From contig NZ_JAAGOX010000003.1 of assembly GCF_010500245.1 (NCBI RefSeq), forward strand, positions 1-64,000: a DNA stretch of 64,000 nt. Direction: 5' to 3'. Within the stretch, counting starts at the first letter, position 1; every line of letters begins with the position of its first letter. The translations under genes were made by a program, and so were the position numbers. Positions 7,403 through 17,222 of this stretch are shown piece after piece. The stretch is from Ruegeria sp. PrR005. GTDB lineage: Bacteria; Pseudomonadota; Alphaproteobacteria; Rhodobacterales; Rhodobacteraceae. The notes below the pieces were generated by a model. It was not told the origin of the DNA, made no database searches, and saw only the letters and a program-made list of their open reading frames with translations.

Positions 7403-8308
7403 ATGACTACACGCGCCGGATTTGTCGCCCTGATCGGAGAGCCCAATGCGGGCAAATCGACCCTGTTGAACCGCATGGTCGGGGCCAAAGTCTCGATCGT
7501 CACGCACAAGGTACAGACCACACGCGCCCGTATTCGCGGCGTGGCGATGGAAGGCGAGGCGCAGATCGTCTTTGTCGACACGCCGGGCCTGTTCCAGCCG
7601 CGCCGCCGACTGGACCGCGCCATGGTCGCCGCAGCCTGGGGCGGTGCGGCGGATGCCGATATCGTGGTTCTGATGGTCGAGGCACATCGCGGCATAACCG
7701 AAGGGGTGGAGCGCATCCTCGAAGGTCTGACCGAGATCGCCAAGGGCCGCACCGTGGCGCTGGCCATCAACAAGATCGACCGGGTACCCGCGGAAAAACT
7801 GCTGGGCCTGTCCGAGGCGCTGAACGCGCGTTTCGAGTTTGCCCGCACTTTCATGATTTCGGCCGAGCGCGGCCACGGGGTTGCGGACCTGCGCAAATGG
7901 CTGGCGGCGGAACTGCCCGAAGGCCCCTGGCTCTATCCCGAGGATCAGATCGCCGATCTGCCGATGCGGATGATCGCAGCCGAGATCACCCGCGAGAAAC
8001 TGACCCTGCGCCTGCATCAGGAACTGCCCTATCAGCTGACCGTCGAGACCGAGAATTGGGAAGAGCGCAAGGATGGCTCGGCCCGGATCGACCAAGTGAT
8101 CTATGTCATGCGCGACGGCCACAAGGGCATCGTGCTGGGCAAGCGCGGCGAGACCGTCAAGGCGGTGGGACAGGCGGCGCGGGCCGAGCTGGAAGAGTTC
8201 CTGGACCGAAAGATCCACCTCTTCCTTCAGGTCAAGGTGCGGCCCAACTGGCTGGAAGAGGCCGAGCGCTATTCCGAGATGGGCCTTGATTTCAAGGACG
8301 GCAACTGA
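7403..8308 (+). CDS. era: GTPase Era
   Basis: Essential ribosome-assembly GTPase that binds the 3' end of 16S rRNA during 30S maturation, 301 residues. The G domain shows the P-loop GEPNAGKST (residues 12-20), DTPGLF and NKID; the C-terminal KH domain contains GKRGETVK. I chose ATG 7403 (MTTRAGF); the frame runs open a few codons further upstream. It heads a plus-strand cluster with DUF1491 and recO. In many alphaproteobacteria era follows lepB-rnc on the same strand; here those genes lie on the opposite strand and converge on recO. Confidence 0.95.
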   Translation: MTTRAGFVALIGEPNAGKSTLLNRMVGAKVSIVTHKVQTTRARIRGVAMEGEAQIVFVDTPGLFQPRRRLDRAMVAAAWGGAADADIVVLMVEAHRGITEGVERILEGLTEIAKGRTVALAINKIDRVPAEKLLGLSEALNARFEFARTFMISAERGHGVADLRKWLAAELPEGPWLYPEDQIADLPMRMIAAEITREKLTLRLHQELPYQLTVETENWEERKDGSARIDQVIYVMRDGHKGIVLGKRGETVKAVGQAARAELEEFLDRKIHLFLQVKVRPNWLEEAERYSEMGLDFKDGN

Positions 8309-8333
8309 CGGCTTCGGGTCGAAAGGGCAGCGC

Positions 8334-8663
8334 ATGGTAAGGCTGACAGCGGAATTCTGGGTCCACGCCTACCTCGCCCGGCTCAGGCTCAACGACATCC
8401 CGGCCTTTGTCACCGCCCATGGCGATAACACCGCCGGTGCCGTTCTAGTCAAGCTGAACACGCTCGATGGGCGTGCAACCGCGCTACACCGGGAATACGA
8501 CCTGATGACCGGTCTCCGGAAATGGACCGAACTGGCCGCTGGCGACGAGGCAGACGTGGATGCCGCCATCGCCCGCCAACGCGGTTTTGACCCTGACCTT
8601 TGGGTGATCGAGGTAGAGGACCGGAAGGGTCGCCACCTGTTGGGTGAAGACGGACTGGAATAA
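8334..8663 (+). CDS. DUF1491 family protein
   Basis: A 109-residue soluble protein starting [19 protein letters not shown] and ending [11 protein letters not shown], matching the alphaproteobacterial DUF1491 family. Its place between era and recO is recurrent in Rhodobacteraceae, and its function is unknown. It starts 25 bases after the era stop, so co-expression with era is likely. The much longer open frame reading back into era is only an overlap shadow. Confidence 0.85.
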   Translation: MVRLTAEFWVHAYLARLRLNDIPAFVTAHGDNTAGAVLVKLNTLDGRATALHREYDLMTGLRKWTELAAGDEADVDAAIARQRGFDPDLWVIEVEDRKGRHLLGEDGLE

Positions 8664-8722
8664 CCGGTCTTGCGGCCACCGCCCGCTTGCGGTCAGTCTG
8701 TCGCAATGTTCAGGGGGGCCAA

Positions 8723-9448
8723 ATGGACTGGCGCGATCAGGGGATATTGCTGGCAGTGCGCCATCATGGAGAGACCTCGGTCATCATCGAGGTCTTTACT
8801 CAGGAACATGGGCGACACGCCGGGGTGGTGCGGGGCGGAACCAGCCGCAAGATCGCACCGATCCTGCAACCCGGCGCCCAACTGGATGTAACCTGGCGTG
8901 CGCGGCTCGAGGATCACATCGGCAGTTTCGCGGTCGAACCGCTCAGGTCACGCGCGGCGGCGGCCATGTCCGGGCGGATCGCCCTCGCCGGCCTCAATTC
9001 TGTGACCGCGCTTTTGTCCTTTTGCCTGCCCGAACGGGAGCCGCATCCAAATCTTTACCACCACAGCGAGCGCCTGCTCGACCTGCTGGGACAGGACGAG
9101 ATCTGGCCCCTGGCCTATCTGCGCTGGGAACTCGGTCTGCTGGAGGAGCTTGGCTTCGGCCTTGATCTGAGCGCTTGCGCGGTGACCGGGGCAACGGAGG
9201 ATCTCGCATATGTCTCGCCACGTACCGGCCGTGCGGTCAGTTCTGCCGCGGCGGGGGATTGGGCGGACCGCTTGCTGCCACTGCCCCCGTGTCTGCGTGG
9301 GCAGGGTCCGGCCCCCGATGCCGAGATTGCCGAAGCCTTGCGTACCACCGGATTTTTCATGGAGAACCGGCTTGCCCCGTCACTGGGCAACCGCCCCCTG
9401 CCCGAGGCGCGCGGCCGGTTTGTCGATCTCGTCAGTCGGCCGCGTTGA
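8723..9448 (+). CDS. recO: DNA repair protein RecO
   Basis: Recombination mediator of the RecFOR pathway, 241 residues; it helps load RecA on SSB-coated DNA. The N-terminal OB-fold begins [17 protein letters not shown] with the typical [20 protein letters not shown], followed by the helical C-terminal domain ([37 protein letters not shown]). A start at ATG 8723 fits the family; the frame extends upstream without support. Its last 17 bases overlap the end of the convergent META-domain lipoprotein gene. Confidence 0.92.
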   Translation: MDWRDQGILLAVRHHGETSVIIEVFTQEHGRHAGVVRGGTSRKIAPILQPGAQLDVTWRARLEDHIGSFAVEPLRSRAAAAMSGRIALAGLNSVTALLSFCLPEREPHPNLYHHSERLLDLLGQDEIWPLAYLRWELGLLEELGFGLDLSACAVTGATEDLAYVSPRTGRAVSSAAAGDWADRLLPLPPCLRGQGPAPDAEIAEALRTTGFFMENRLAPSLGNRPLPEARGRFVDLVSRPR

Positions 9449-9824
9449 ACAGCATTTCGTGCCCTGCCTCGTTCCGCAGGATCAGAATGTTACCCGAAAC
9501 CTCGGACTGCTCCATCGCCATCAATGCAGCAAAGAAGGTGCCTTCGGCCTCCAGATCGGGACAGGCCGCGCGTGTTGCCACAAGGTCCCGGACTTCGAAC
9601 CAGGGATAAGGGACGTCCAGCGTGGCGGAATAACCGTTGCAAGGCCCCTGCCCCGCGACACGCCCGGCTTCGGGGAAATCAAGCGTGGCGGAAGCCGGAA
9701 AATCAATACCGTCGATACTGTGCAGAACCCAAGCCCGCCCACCGGCGCCATAGGCAGCCACTGTTTCATCCTGCCCACATTGCGACAGCGACAACAGCGG
9801 CAGAAACAGCGCCGCGCGGAGCAT
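9432..9824 (-). CDS. META-domain lipoprotein
   Basis: A 130-residue exported protein with a short signal peptide ending in a lipobox, LSLSQC (Cys16), so probably lipid-anchored in the envelope. The rest looks like a META/HslJ-type domain: WVLHSIDG near the start, the GPCNGYSA motif, ATRAACPD and the C-terminal [12 protein letters not shown]. Such domains occur in HslJ, linked to novobiocin resistance, but the role here is unknown. It is the last gene of the pdxJ-to-rnc minus-strand run and shares one base with the rnc stop. Confidence 0.75.
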   Translation of the reverse strand: MLRAALFLPLLSLSQCGQDETVAAYGAGGRAWVLHSIDGIDFPASATLDFPEAGRVAGQGPCNGYSATLDVPYPWFEVRDLVATRAACPDLEAEGTFFAALMAMEQSEVSGNILILRNEAGHEMLFNAAD

Positions 9825-10513
9825 CAGCCCGCCTCGCCTTCAAGCCGGTCCAGCAGGGCGCGCGCAGCGGACTGTTCGGCCTGGCGTTTCGAACCGGCGG
9901 TTGCCCGGGCCTCCCGGCCATCTGTCAGGCGCACCACGATGGTAAAAACCGGGGCGTGATCGGGTCCGGATCGGGAGGCGAGTTCGTAAGCGGGTGGTTT
10001 CTGCCCGCGTGCCTGCGCCCATTCCTGAAGCGCAGTCTTGGCGTCCCGGGCATCGGCCTCGACCTGATGGATACGCGCGCCCCAGAGCCGCAGTATGACC
10101 TCTTGCGCGGCGTCAAAGCCGCCGTCGCGATAGATCGCGGCGATAACGGCCTCCATCGCGTCGCCCAGGAGCGCCTGTTTGCGTCGGCCGCCCGACATCA
10201 TCTCGGACCGGCCGAGCTTCAGCACTGTGCCCAGATCAACCTGCCGGGCAACATCGGCGCAGGTTTCCTTGCGCACCAGCGCGTTGAAGCGCGGTGCAAG
10301 CTGGCCTTCGGTTGCGTCTTTATCTGCCTCCAGCAAGGCGGAGGCCATCACCAACCCCAGCACCCGGTCGCCCAGAAACTCCAACCGCTGATTGTCGGCC
10401 CGCGTGGACGAGGATATCGAGCCATGCGTCAGCGCCCGCACCAACAGTTCCGGCCGGGCGAAGACATAGCCGAGCCGATCCTGAAAGGCAGACATGTCCG
10501 CTGATAGTCTCAC
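9824..10513 (-). CDS. rnc: Ribonuclease III
   Basis: Double-strand-specific endoribonuclease for rRNA and mRNA processing, 229 residues. The catalytic signature [14 protein letters not shown] (Glu45, Asp49 in the long form) and the second acidic block [18 protein letters not shown] are intact, followed by a C-terminal dsRNA-binding domain ([12 protein letters not shown], then [14 protein letters not shown]). The frame opens with GTG at 10513 overlapping the lepB stop as GTGA; ATG 10495 (MSAFQDRLG) is an alternative start. Coupled to lepB, as in many bacteria. Confidence 0.95.
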   Translation of the reverse strand: MRLSADMSAFQDRLGYVFARPELLVRALTHGSISSSTRADNQRLEFLGDRVLGLVMASALLEADKDATEGQLAPRFNALVRKETCADVARQVDLGTVLKLGRSEMMSGGRRKQALLGDAMEAVIAAIYRDGGFDAAQEVILRLWGARIHQVEADARDAKTALQEWAQARGQKPPAYELASRSGPDHAPVFTIVVRLTDGREARATAGSKRQAEQSAARALLDRLEGEAG

Positions 10514-11346
10514 TCAACCCCCTTGAAGAAGCGGTCACTGCGCCAGGTCCAGAAGAACAGCATCGAGCGGCCAGCGGAGGAGAACATGATGCGATCGGCC
10601 CGGCCGATCAGGTTCTCGTAAGGCACATACCCGACGCCACCCGCAGATTGTGGCAAACGGCTGTCGCTGGAATTGTCGCGGTTGTCACCCATGAAGAAGT
10701 AATACCCTTCGGGCACTGTATAGACACCGGTATGATCTGACGCCTGATTGCCGATGTTCAGGATCGCGTGGCTTACACCGTTCGGCAGGGTTTCGATCTG
10801 ACGAGACTTCTGGCAGATGCCGCCATCGCCCACAGGTCCGTTTTCGCACCGCGGCCGCAACCGCTGCGGCCCCTGCGCCTCGGCCGTTTCCTCGAATATC
10901 CCGCCATCCTCAAGCTTGACCGCCACGTCATTGATATAAAGCACGCCATCCTTGACCTGGATCCGGTCGCCGGGCAGGCCGATCAGTCGCTTGATGAAAT
11001 CGCGCCCTGAAACCGGGTGGCGGAAAACCACGACGTCACCTCGTTCGGGTGTGCCGCCCAGAATGCGGGTATTGTCTCCTTTCAGCCAGCCACAGACATC
11101 CTCGGCGTCGATGTCGATACCAAAGCGCGGGATCATCAAGCTGGGGCACGAAGCATAGGAATATCCGTAGGCCATCTTGTTGACGAACAGGAAATCGCCG
11201 ATCAGCAGCGTTTCCTTCATCGAGCCCGACGGGATCCAGAATGGCTGGAAGAACAGGGTGCGGAACACACCCGCGATCAGCAGGGCGTAAACGATCGTCT
11301 TGATCGTCTCGACAAAGGAATTTCCGGACTTGGCTTTGCTGGCCAT
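10510..11346 (-). CDS. lepB: Signal peptidase I
   Basis: Inner-membrane serine protease that removes signal peptides from secreted proteins, 278 residues. One N-terminal membrane segment (about 12-33) precedes the catalytic Ser in [10 protein letters not shown] (Ser42) and the Lys base in [11 protein letters not shown] (Lys119); the late motif [13 protein letters not shown] is present. It lies between acpS and rnc, overlapping rnc by four bases. An insert with three cysteines (around residues 165-180) lies in the periplasmic domain. Confidence 0.95.
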   Translation of the reverse strand: MASKAKSGNSFVETIKTIVYALLIAGVFRTLFFQPFWIPSGSMKETLLIGDFLFVNKMAYGYSYASCPSLMIPRFGIDIDAEDVCGWLKGDNTRILGGTPERGDVVVFRHPVSGRDFIKRLIGLPGDRIQVKDGVLYINDVAVKLEDGGIFEETAEAQGPQRLRPRCENGPVGDGGICQKSRQIETLPNGVSHAILNIGNQASDHTGVYTVPEGYYFFMGDNRDNSSDSRLPQSAGGVGYVPYENLIGRADRIMFSSAGRSMLFFWTWRSDRFFKGVE

Positions 11347-11380
11347 TCGGCTCTCCAGTTTCAGCGGGTGTTTCGTGGGG

Positions 11381-11827
11381 CTACATGCGGGGCGGGGTCG
11401 GGTAAGTCAAGCTTGCCCCGTCTGTATCGGCGCGCGGGCGCGCCTCGATAACGACAAAGGCCTGCGCCCAGGGGTGGTCGTCGGTCAGGGTGACGTGGAT
11501 GATCGCCTCGTGCCCATCGGGTGTCATCTCGCGCAGGCGTTCCGCCGCCCAGCCCGTGACGTGCATGACCGGCTGGCCGCTGCGCAAATTGGTGACCGCC
11601 ATGTCACGCCAACTGATGCCCATCCGCAGACCCGTGCCCAATGCCTTGGAGCAGGCCTCTTTCGCCGCCCAACGTTTGGCATAGGTGCCGGCAGTGTCAG
11701 CGCGACGCTCGGCCTTGCGCTGTTCGGTTTCGGTAAAGACACGGTTGCGAAACCGATCACCGAACCGGTCGAGCGTACGCTCAATCCGCTCGATATTCGC
11801 CAGATCGGTGCCGATGCCCAAAATCAT
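11381..11827 (-). CDS. acpS: Holo-[acyl-carrier-protein] synthase
   Basis: Transfers 4'-phosphopantetheine from CoA to the acyl carrier protein, Mg-dependent, 148 residues. The metal-binding residues are in place: Asp8 in [14 protein letters not shown] and Glu57 in [16 protein letters not shown]. The stop of the upstream lysE-like gene overlaps the start by four bases (ATGA). The C-terminal tail after VVIEARPRA is slightly longer than usual. It follows pdxJ, a common alphaproteobacterial order (pdxJ-acpS-lepB-rnc) here interrupted by a LysE-type gene. Confidence 0.92.
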   Translation of the reverse strand: MILGIGTDLANIERIERTLDRFGDRFRNRVFTETEQRKAERRADTAGTYAKRWAAKEACSKALGTGLRMGISWRDMAVTNLRSGQPVMHVTGWAAERLREMTPDGHEAIIHVTLTDDHPWAQAFVVIEARPRADTDGASLTYPTPPRM

Positions 11828-12444
11828 TGCAGCCGCGCCGTCAGCAGTTTCAACGCAGCGCCACCAAAAAGCAGCGCAAAGCTCAACTCGAACCAGCGGC
11901 GCAGGCGGCGGTACCCCTCACCGATAGTGCGGGTCGAAAACAGCAGCGCATAGCCCAGAAACAGGCCGGTCGAGGCGGTGATGAGCACGCCGAACAACGT
12001 GAACACGCTGCTCAGAGACGCAGCGGGCGGCAACGCGATGGCAAAGACCGCACCCCAGCTCAGGATCGCCTTGGGATTGGTCAGGTGAATCAGATAGCCG
12101 CGAAGGAACAGACGCTTGACGCCGCCCGTAGCGGATCTGAAGGGTTTGGCACTGGCCGGGGCCAGACCTGCTCGCAAGGATTTCACCGCCAGCCACAGCA
12201 GATAGAGCGCCCCTGCATAACGGACCGTCTCGACAATCCAGACATTCGTCAGCATCAGCGCGCTCATACCCAGCGCAGCGGCCAGTCCCCAACTGGCCGA
12301 ACCTGCCACGATGCCCAGCGCCACCGCCAGCGCGGCCGCGCGCCCCTCGGCCATGCCGGTTCCGGCAATGGTCAGGGTGGCAGGACCGGGACTGCCCCCC
12401 GCCACCAGCCAGGCAAGGACAACGAGGCCGAGCCCGGGTGTCAT
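11824..12444 (-). CDS. LysE/RhtB-type amino-acid exporter
   Basis: A 206-residue inner-membrane protein with about six hydrophobic segments. The N-terminal family motif [19 protein letters not shown] and the central [15 protein letters not shown] are typical of the LysE/RhtB/homoserine-lactone exporter superfamily. It is inserted between pdxJ and acpS with four-base overlaps at both ends, so it is a settled member of the operon. Substrate cannot be told from sequence. A second family member lies at 51915-52544. Confidence 0.85.
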   Translation of the reverse strand: MTPGLGLVVLAWLVAGGSPGPATLTIAGTGMAEGRAAALAVALGIVAGSASWGLAAALGMSALMLTNVWIVETVRYAGALYLLWLAVKSLRAGLAPASAKPFRSATGGVKRLFLRGYLIHLTNPKAILSWGAVFAIALPPAASLSSVFTLFGVLITASTGLFLGYALLFSTRTIGEGYRRLRRWFELSFALLFGGAALKLLTARLQ

Positions 12445-13187
12445 GCCCGCGCCTCGTCCATCAGGCGGCGCATCTCGGCGATGGCAGGCGTGAGTCCGCG
12501 AAAAATCGCCTCGCCGATCAGGAAATGGCCGATATTCAGCTCCACCACCTCGGGAAAGGCCGCAACCGGCTGCACCGTGTCATAGGTCAACCCGTGGCCC
12601 GCGTGCACCTCAAGACCCAGCGAATGAGCAAAGGCCGACATCTCGCGCAGAGTCTCCAGCTCGCGGTCGCGGGTGGCAAAATCTCCCTCGGCATGGGCAT
12701 CGCAATAGGCGCCAGTATGCAGTTCTATCACCTGCGCGCCGATCCGGTGGGCGGCCTCGATCTGTTTCATGTCGGCGGCGATGAAGATCGACACCCGGCA
12801 ACCGACCTCACGCAGGGGTGCGATGAAATGGGCCAAACGGTTCTCTTCGCGCGCGACTTCAAGACCGCCTTCGGTGGTACGCTCCTCGCGCTTTTCGGGC
12901 ACGATGCAGACCGCGTGCGGCTTGTGGCGCAGGGCGATCTTCTGCATCTCGTCGGTGGCGGCCATCTCGAAGTTCAGGGGCACGCTCAGCGCCGCCATCA
13001 AACCGTCGATATCGGCATCCGTGATATGACGGCGATCCTCGCGCAAATGCGCGGTAATACCGTCCGCCCCCGCCTGTTCGGCGATTTTGGCGGCGCGGAT
13101 CGGATCCGGATACACACCGCCGCGCGCGTTGCGCACGGTTGCCACATGGTCGATGTTCACGCCAAGACGCAGATATTCAGCAGACAT
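12441..13187 (-). CDS. pdxJ: Pyridoxine 5'-phosphate synthase
   Basis: Condenses 1-deoxyxylulose 5-phosphate with 3-amino-2-oxopropyl phosphate to form pyridoxine 5'-phosphate, the last ring-forming step of DXP-dependent vitamin B6 synthesis; 248 residues. Family blocks: [19 protein letters not shown] near the N terminus, [25 protein letters not shown] and [10 protein letters not shown]; the C-terminal [16 protein letters not shown] completes the TIM barrel. It starts 37 bases after the DUF2062 gene and overlaps the LysE-type gene by four bases. Confidence 0.95.
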   Translation of the reverse strand: MSAEYLRLGVNIDHVATVRNARGGVYPDPIRAAKIAEQAGADGITAHLREDRRHITDADIDGLMAALSVPLNFEMAATDEMQKIALRHKPHAVCIVPEKREERTTEGGLEVAREENRLAHFIAPLREVGCRVSIFIAADMKQIEAAHRIGAQVIELHTGAYCDAHAEGDFATRDRELETLREMSAFAHSLGLEVHAGHGLTYDTVQPVAAFPEVVELNIGHFLIGEAIFRGLTPAIAEMRRLMDEARA

Positions 13188-13224
13188 GACAAAGGGTTCC
13201 TTTCCGACTCGCTTGCGGCCGACC

Positions 13225-13881
13225 CTATCCGGGATTTTCCGGGTTTGGCAGGGCGGCCTCTGCCTTTTTCTTGATCGCCTGGAACTTGGCCTTGATCTTG
13301 CTGCGGCGACGCTGCTGGTAGGTCCGGATCAGCGGCAGGCTGAGGTAATAGCAGACAACAGCGGTTACGATTCCGGGCAGTATGCCGCCGATCATGTAAG
13401 GATAGAAAACCTCTTGAAAGAAAACCTTCAAGGCGTGCCAATCGGCGTTCCTATCTGTGAACAGGGCAATGGAGTTATTCTTGAGATCGCCCGCCGCACT
13501 GGCGAACTTGCCCATGAGACCGTGTTCCGAACCTTCCTCGAAATGAGTTCCAAGAATGAAATGCCCGGTTTGCAGCGAGATGACGCCAATTGGCACATAC
13601 GTCAACGGATTGCCAAAGAAAGTCCCACTGAGGCTTGCCAGGATGTTGCCGTTGATCACCCGCGCCAAAATCACTGCGATGACAAAGTGCATCCCGTAGA
13701 ACGGGGTGAAAGAGGCAAAGACCCCTGCCCCTATGCCACGGGCGATTCGTTCAGGGCTGTCCGGCAGCCGACGGACCCTGTGTTTTACGTAGTGAAAAGC
13801 CCGGGTCCAACCGCCACGCGGCCAGATCAGTTCCCACAGCACCTGCAATGGGGACCGTCGATCTCGGCGCTTGAAAACCAC
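13225..13881 (-). CDS. DUF2062 membrane protein
   Basis: About 218 residues. The core [20 protein letters not shown] and [14 protein letters not shown] is the DUF2062 signature, with two to three membrane helices and a charged C-terminal tail ([20 protein letters not shown]). GTG at 13881 (MVFKRRDRR) is preferred as the start because it clears the relA/spoT stop at 13913; an ATG at 13971 would overlap that gene by 59 bases. Function unknown; the family often sits near rsh or pdxJ in alphaproteobacteria. Confidence 0.8.
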   Translation of the reverse strand: MVFKRRDRRSPLQVLWELIWPRGGWTRAFHYVKHRVRRLPDSPERIARGIGAGVFASFTPFYGMHFVIAVILARVINGNILASLSGTFFGNPLTYVPIGVISLQTGHFILGTHFEEGSEHGLMGKFASAAGDLKNNSIALFTDRNADWHALKVFFQEVFYPYMIGGILPGIVTAVVCYYLSLPLIRTYQQRRRSKIKAKFQAIKKKAEAALPNPENPG

Positions 13882-13912
13882 GCGTGGACGTCCTTTCCGT
13901 ACCCTCTGACCT

Positions 13913-16045
13913 CTAACTCGCCGCGGCGCCTGCCTTGGCCTTTTCCCTGTAGCGTTCGACCGAGGCCACATCGCTTTCCGCTTCGAGGGTCAGCATCAGC
14001 GAGTGCAACTGTTCGACATCACGCAATTCGACACTGATCATCAGCCGATAAAAATCCGGTTTGCGGTCAACAAATTCCAGGTTGGAAATATTCGCCTTCT
14101 TCTCGCCAATCAATGTGCAAATCCGTCCCAGTACACCGGCATCGTTGCCGATGGTCAGTTCCAGCGTTGCGCCATAGACTGCCGGATGAGTGCCCGAGTG
14201 CCAATGGAGATCGACCCAACGACCTGGCTGATCTTCGAACTCGCTCAGCTTTTCGCAATCGATGGCGTGTACGACCACGCCTTTACCGCGATAGGTAATC
14301 CCGACGATGCGTTCGCCCGGCAACGGTTGGCAACAGGACGCGCGATCAAAGCTTTGTCCAGGCTCCAGGCCGATAACGGCCCGCCTGGGTGGGATGGCGT
14401 CGCCCTGGTCCGGGGCCAGATCCGGATAGACCGCCTGCACCACGTCATGCGCTGTCAACTCGGCCGACCCGAGCCGGGCCAGCAACTCGTCCCGGTTCTT
14501 GAGCCTCAGGTGCTTGGCTGCGGTGTCGAGCGCCTTGTCGGTCGCCTTGCGCCCGACATGTTCAAAAGCCGAGCGTGCCAGCTCGTGCCCAAGTTTGATG
14601 AACCGCTCGCGGTCCACCTCACGCAGGGCGCGACGGATCGCGGTCTTGGCCTTGCCGGTGACGGCGATTTCAAGCCAACTCACTTGCGGGGTCTGGCCTT
14701 CGGCGGTGATCACCTCGACCGACTGGCCGTTTTTCAACCGCGTCCACAGCGGCACCCGGATTCCGTCCACCTTGGCCCCGACGCAGGCATGGCCGATTCG
14801 CGTATGAATGGCGTAGGCATAGTCGATCGGTGTCGCCCCGCGCGGCAGCTTGACCACGTCGCCCTTGGGCGAAAAGCAGAACACCTGGTCCGAATACATC
14901 TCAAGCTTGACAGCTTCGAGGAAATCCTCGTGATCTTCCTCGTTGTCGAACTGTTCCGTCAGGCCCGCGATCCATTTGGCCGGATCGACGGCAAAGGGGT
15001 TCTGGGTGCGCACCCCGTCACGATAGGACCAATGCGCCGCCACGCCGGTTTCGGCCACGTCATGCATCTGGCGGGTGCGGATCTGCACCTCGACCCGTTT
15101 GCCGTCGCGCCCCGAGACGGTGGTGTGGATCGAGCGATAGCCGTTCGATTTCGGCTGGCTGATGTAATCCTTGAACCGCCCCGGCACAGCGCGCCAGCGC
15201 TGGTGGATAGCGCCCAGCGTGCGGTAACAATCCTCTTCGGACAGGGTGATGATGCGGAAGCCGTAGATGTCGGACAGGCGCGAGAAGCCCTGATCCTTTT
15301 CCTGCATCTTGCGCCAGATCGAATAGGGTTTCTTGGCGCGTCCGAACACCTCGGCTTCGATACCCGCCTTGTCCAGCTCGTGCCGCATGTCGCCGGTGAT
15401 CCGGTGGATCACGTCGCCGGTTTCGCGTTGCAGCGTAATGAAGCGGCGGATGATCGACTGGCGCCCCTCGGGGTTGAGCACGCGAAAGGCCAGATCCTCC
15501 AGCTCTTCACGCATCCACTGCATGCCCATGCGCCCGGCGAGCGGCGCATAGATATCCATGGTCTCGCGCGCCTTGACGGCCTGCTTCTCCGGCCGCATCG
15601 CCTTGATGGTGCGCATGTTGTGCAACCGGTCGGCCAGCTTGACCAGGATCACACGCAGGTCCTTGGACATGGCCATGAACAGCTTGCGGAAGTTCTCGGC
15701 CTGCTTTGTCTCGCGCGACGACAGTTGCAGATTGGTCAGCTTGGTCACACCATCGACCAGCATCGCCACCTCTTCGCCGAACAGCTCGGACACCTGGCCA
15801 TAGCTGGCCTTGGTATCCTCGATGGTATCGTGCAGTAGCGCGGTAATGATAGTCGCATCGTCCAGCCGTTGTTCGGTCAGGATGGCCGCAACGGCGACAG
15901 GATGAGTGAAATAAGGTTCGCCCGAGTGGCGGAACTGGCCGTCGTGCATTTTTTGCCCGAACTCATAGGCCCGGGCAATGCGTTCGACATTGGTTTTCGG
16001 GTTGTAGTTGCGGACCAGCGCAATCAGATCGTCAACAGAAATCAT
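13913..16045 (-). CDS. rsh: Bifunctional (p)ppGpp synthetase/hydrolase
   Basis: Stringent-response alarmone enzyme of the long Rel/Spo type, 710 residues. Hydrolase HD domain: THPVAVAAILTEQRLDD and LLHDTIED (His72, Asp73) are intact. Synthetase domain: RFKDYISQPKSNGYRSIHTT is intact. Then a TGS domain (KGDVVKLPRGATPIDYAYAI), a conserved C-terminal Cys-containing block (FDRASCCQPLPGERIVGI) and an ACT domain (VLGRICTLIGEKKANI). Both catalytic centres look active, as expected for the single rsh gene of most alphaproteobacteria. It lies 28 bases after rpoZ. Confidence 0.95.
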   Translation of the reverse strand: MISVDDLIALVRNYNPKTNVERIARAYEFGQKMHDGQFRHSGEPYFTHPVAVAAILTEQRLDDATIITALLHDTIEDTKASYGQVSELFGEEVAMLVDGVTKLTNLQLSSRETKQAENFRKLFMAMSKDLRVILVKLADRLHNMRTIKAMRPEKQAVKARETMDIYAPLAGRMGMQWMREELEDLAFRVLNPEGRQSIIRRFITLQRETGDVIHRITGDMRHELDKAGIEAEVFGRAKKPYSIWRKMQEKDQGFSRLSDIYGFRIITLSEEDCYRTLGAIHQRWRAVPGRFKDYISQPKSNGYRSIHTTVSGRDGKRVEVQIRTRQMHDVAETGVAAHWSYRDGVRTQNPFAVDPAKWIAGLTEQFDNEEDHEDFLEAVKLEMYSDQVFCFSPKGDVVKLPRGATPIDYAYAIHTRIGHACVGAKVDGIRVPLWTRLKNGQSVEVITAEGQTPQVSWLEIAVTGKAKTAIRRALREVDRERFIKLGHELARSAFEHVGRKATDKALDTAAKHLRLKNRDELLARLGSAELTAHDVVQAVYPDLAPDQGDAIPPRRAVIGLEPGQSFDRASCCQPLPGERIVGITYRGKGVVVHAIDCEKLSEFEDQPGRWVDLHWHSGTHPAVYGATLELTIGNDAGVLGRICTLIGEKKANISNLEFVDRKPDFYRLMISVELRDVEQLHSLMLTLEAESDVASVERYREKAKAGAAAS

Positions 16046-16073
16046 CCTGTCCGCATCCTTTCGCGCGGCGCGC

Positions 16074-16427
16074 TCAGCCCTGCCCCTGCGCCTCCATCAA
16101 GGCACGCAGCAGACGCTCTTCCGACATATCGTCTTCAGCAGGGCGATCCGATTCGGCACCCATCAACAGCGCCATCTGATCGTCCTCGGGTTCGTCGACT
16201 TCGATCTGCGTCTGGTTGGCCTCGATCAGGCGCTCACGCAGGCTGTCGGCGCTCTGTGTCTCGTCGGCGATCTCGCGCAGCGAAACGACGGGGTTCTTGT
16301 CGTTGTCCCGATCAATCGTGATCGGCGCGCCGGCGGAGATTTCGCGCGCGCGGTGAGCGGCGAGCAATACCAGCTCGAACCGGTTCGGAACCTTGTCTAC
16401 GCAGTCTTCTACCGTTACGCGGGCCAT
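16074..16427 (-). CDS. rpoZ: RNA polymerase omega subunit
   Basis: Small RNA polymerase subunit that chaperones beta' and forms part of a ppGpp-binding site; 117 residues. [19 protein letters not shown] and [13 protein letters not shown] are the family core; the acidic tail is variable. ATG 16427 is preceded by GGAGAG; the longer frame to 16448 has no such site. It precedes rsh, the same pairing as rpoZ-spoT in enteric bacteria, which links alarmone synthesis to one of its targets. Confidence 0.93.
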   Translation of the reverse strand: MARVTVEDCVDKVPNRFELVLLAAHRAREISAGAPITIDRDNDKNPVVSLREIADETQSADSLRERLIEANQTQIEVDEPEDDQMALLMGAESDRPAEDDMSEERLLRALMEAQGQG

Positions 16428-16512
16428 AAGCGACTCTCCAAAGTGCAACCTTGTCCAGAAAGGACGTATCTAGGCGCGTTTCCCGCGGTTGACAAGCAGG
16501 AAATCCCCAGTT

Positions 16513-17088
16513 TCACAGCGTCAAAGGCTTAACTTCGGCCACGTCCTCCGGGGGCAGGTCGGCAAGCATCTCGACCACGGTCTTGCCCAGAACCGGATGA
16601 CGCCAATCCGGCGCCACATCGGCCATCGGAACCAGAACAAAGGCGCGGTCCTGCAAGCGCGGGTGGGGGAGGATCAATTCTGATGGTGCGGTTTTCGCCT
16701 GTGTTTCGGGCGCGAGGCACCGCCAACTCTCGAACTCTTTGAGGCTCGGCAGAACTCTCTCGCCGTGACAGATCAGGTCGAGATCCAGCGTGCGCATCCC
16801 CCATCTCTGCTCGCGCTGTCGTCCGAACAATTCCTCGACACTGTGAAGAACCGCCAGGACATCAACCTCTGATAGATTTCCATTGATGGATATCGCCGCA
16901 TTGACGTAGTCTGGTCCTGCGCCCGGGGGAAAACAGGGCGTCGAATAGAATCGGCTCTCGGCAGTGGCAATCAAACCCTGTCGTGCGAGTTCCTGGATAG
17001 CGTGCCGTAACGTCAGAGCGGGGGGAGTTTGATCAAAACTTAGATTTGCGCCCAAGGCGATAACGGATGTTTGCTGTATTTTGATCAT
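16513..17088 (-). CDS. folK: HPPK, folate pathway pyrophosphokinase
   Basis: 2-amino-4-hydroxy-6-hydroxymethyldihydropteridine pyrophosphokinase, 191 residues; it transfers pyrophosphate from ATP to the pterin before dihydropteroate synthesis. Family blocks: VIALGANLSFDQ, SRFYSTPCFPPGAGPDYVNA, WGMRTLDLDLICHG (catalytic acidic pair in DLDL) and LPHPRLQDRAFVLVPMADV. No folP or folB is beside it; it heads the minus-strand run to rpoZ and diverges from the NYN-domain gene over 134 bases. Confidence 0.92.
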   Translation of the reverse strand: MIKIQQTSVIALGANLSFDQTPPALTLRHAIQELARQGLIATAESRFYSTPCFPPGAGPDYVNAAISINGNLSEVDVLAVLHSVEELFGRQREQRWGMRTLDLDLICHGERVLPSLKEFESWRCLAPETQAKTAPSELILPHPRLQDRAFVLVPMADVAPDWRHPVLGKTVVEMLADLPPEDVAEVKPLTL

Positions 17089-17222
17089 CTTATGTTTCCG
17101 TTCACGTCAAGTGCACCCTTGCCATAAATGGCGTTTCACTTACATTGGGAAGACCATTTCGCCGTTTTTTTAGCACTCACTCACGGACACAGGCGAAACG
17201 GTCCACACCGGAAGGAACAATT

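Noticed and set aside
14003-15838. 611-residue plus-strand ORF opposite rsh
   Set aside because: The minus strand encodes a complete Rel/Spo protein; the plus frame is a shadow.
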